From Mantamonas sphyraenae (lineage: Eukaryota > CRuMs > Mantamonadidae), in NCBI GenBank assembly GCA_026936335.1, contig JAPMXV010000017.1, forward strand, positions 186,001 to 250,000: a stretch of DNA of 64,000 nt, given 5' to 3'. Positions 63,522 through 64,000 of this stretch are shown here, one piece after another. The notes beneath the pieces are model-generated. The model was not told the DNA's origin. It saw nothing but the letters and a program-made list of their open reading frames with translations, and made no database searches. The number at the start of each line of letters is the position of its first letter. Position 1 is the first letter of the stretch. Position numbers and translations under genes: made by a program.

Positions 63522-64000
63522 TCACCACGTTGTGTCATCCTGTGAAGCAATCCACTGGAACAGGCGCTGCACAAGTTCGTCGGGGAGTGTGGTCCACAGC
63601 TCTGTCGGCTGGTACTCATCCATCCCACCCGCCTCAAACATCACTTCTCGCTCCTCACTGTTCATGATGAGGACCGTTTCCATCTGCTCATCCGTGCGTC
63701 CCGTGTAAACGCCGTGCAGTTGCCGACTCCACGGCAATTCGCAGAGTAACCTGGCTGCCGACTTTGCCCCACACTCCACATGTGTGTCTGCACCTGCGTT
63801 GACCAGCTCCACGGCCACTTGCAGATGGCACTGTTCCGCAGCTCGCTGCAGCGCCGTGACGCCGTCTTGTTCCAAAGTGGCGTGTGGCGACACCCCTTGT
63901 GCAAGCAGTGCTCGCACGGCATCCAAGTCTCCGTCTGCTGAAGCCATGTGCAATTCTTCCAGCAAGGACACGTTTGCTTTGGGTCCCGGGTAGCGCACCA
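63522..64000 (-). CDS. Ankyrin-repeat protein, 5' end beyond window
   Basis: Open frame from the right edge to a stop at 63522, 159 codons, no in-frame ATG that must be the start, so it probably continues beyond the window. Two ankyrin-like units are visible: 'LEELHMASADGDLDAVRALL' and 'GVTALQRAAEQCHLQVAVEL' with 'VNAGADTHVECG'. The C-terminus ('LPDELVQRLFQWIASQDD') could be a helical box-like element but matches nothing I know. Function unknown. Confidence 0.75.
   Translation of the reverse strand, partial: VRYPGPKANVSLLEELHMASADGDLDAVRALLAQGVSPHATLEQDGVTALQRAAEQCHLQVAVELVNAGADTHVECGAKSAARLLCELPWSRQLHGVYTGRTDEQMETVLIMNSEEREVMFEAGGMDEYQPTELWTTLPDELVQRLFQWIASQDDTTW

Noticed and set aside
1-64000. 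Programmed frameshifting of the Euplotes type.
   Set aside because: The breaks are not at stop codons and show no AAA-TAA or AAA-TAG context. They need a missing base, and one is contradicted by the paralogous copy.
1-64000. tRNA, rRNA, snRNA or CRISPR features.
   Set aside because: No cloverleaf, rRNA-like or regularly spaced repeat pattern was recognised in the few non-coding stretches. A covariance search could still find a small RNA in 10614-10952, 16512-16893 or 18136-18451.

Overview
This window looks like nuclear DNA of a compact-genome unicellular eukaryote that I cannot place further. The evidence is about thirty spliced protein genes, GT..AG introns of roughly 60-320 bp, use of TAA, TAG and TGA as stops, and many core eukaryotic families: nucleoporin 205, NDC80, U5-40K, TRA2, USB1, DHX37, DDX18 and CAMTA. 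Gene density is extreme. Convergent genes end 10-110 bp apart in most cases, and several divergent pairs have start codons 21-75 bp apart. Introns and untranslated regions are rich in CA/TG microsatellites. I see no tRNA, rRNA or CRISPR array.

Left part (1-16.9 kb): DNA polymerase eta (runs off the left edge), a coiled-coil protein, a GDAP2-type macro/CRAL-TRIO protein, two low-complexity RS/Ser-rich proteins, the kinetochore protein NDC80, and a very large (about 1752 aa) gene. That gene joins a FEN1/PIN-like N-terminal region to a C-terminal Fanzor (eukaryotic TnpB-like) RuvC/zinc-ribbon module.

Middle part (16.9-46.3 kb): TRA2-like splicing regulator, SNRNP40, an F-box fused to a TMEM185-type multispanning protein, a TPR protein, an ARM-like/coiled-coil protein reminiscent of SYCP2, an inositol 5-phosphatase with a CaaX box, a FAM135 lipase-like protein, PCMT, then a 2.8-kb inverted duplication. 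Its two arms (30581-33351 and 36240-38987) each carry a tail-anchored coiled-coil gene and flank USB1 and two membrane-protein genes. CLYBL, DHX37 and a complete CAMTA transcription factor follow.

Right part (46.3-64 kb): NUP205, then a second inverted repeat (52452-53398 and 62533-63491). Its arms are indistinguishable in the stretches I compared apart from a CA microsatellite, and they contain the 3' halves of two persulfide-dioxygenase-like genes plus the 3' end of NUP205. Between the arms lie an F-box/LRR gene, DDX18 and a 1267-aa protein with two [macro-like + SIR2-like] modules. The last SIR2 unit has lost its catalytic histidine. A partial ankyrin gene closes the window.

Six reading-frame breaks each need exactly one extra base, which points to single-base deletions (assembly error or real decay). 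The two most interesting systems are the FEN/PIN-Fanzor fusion and the double macro-SIR2 protein. The inverted repeats are the most interesting structural feature.
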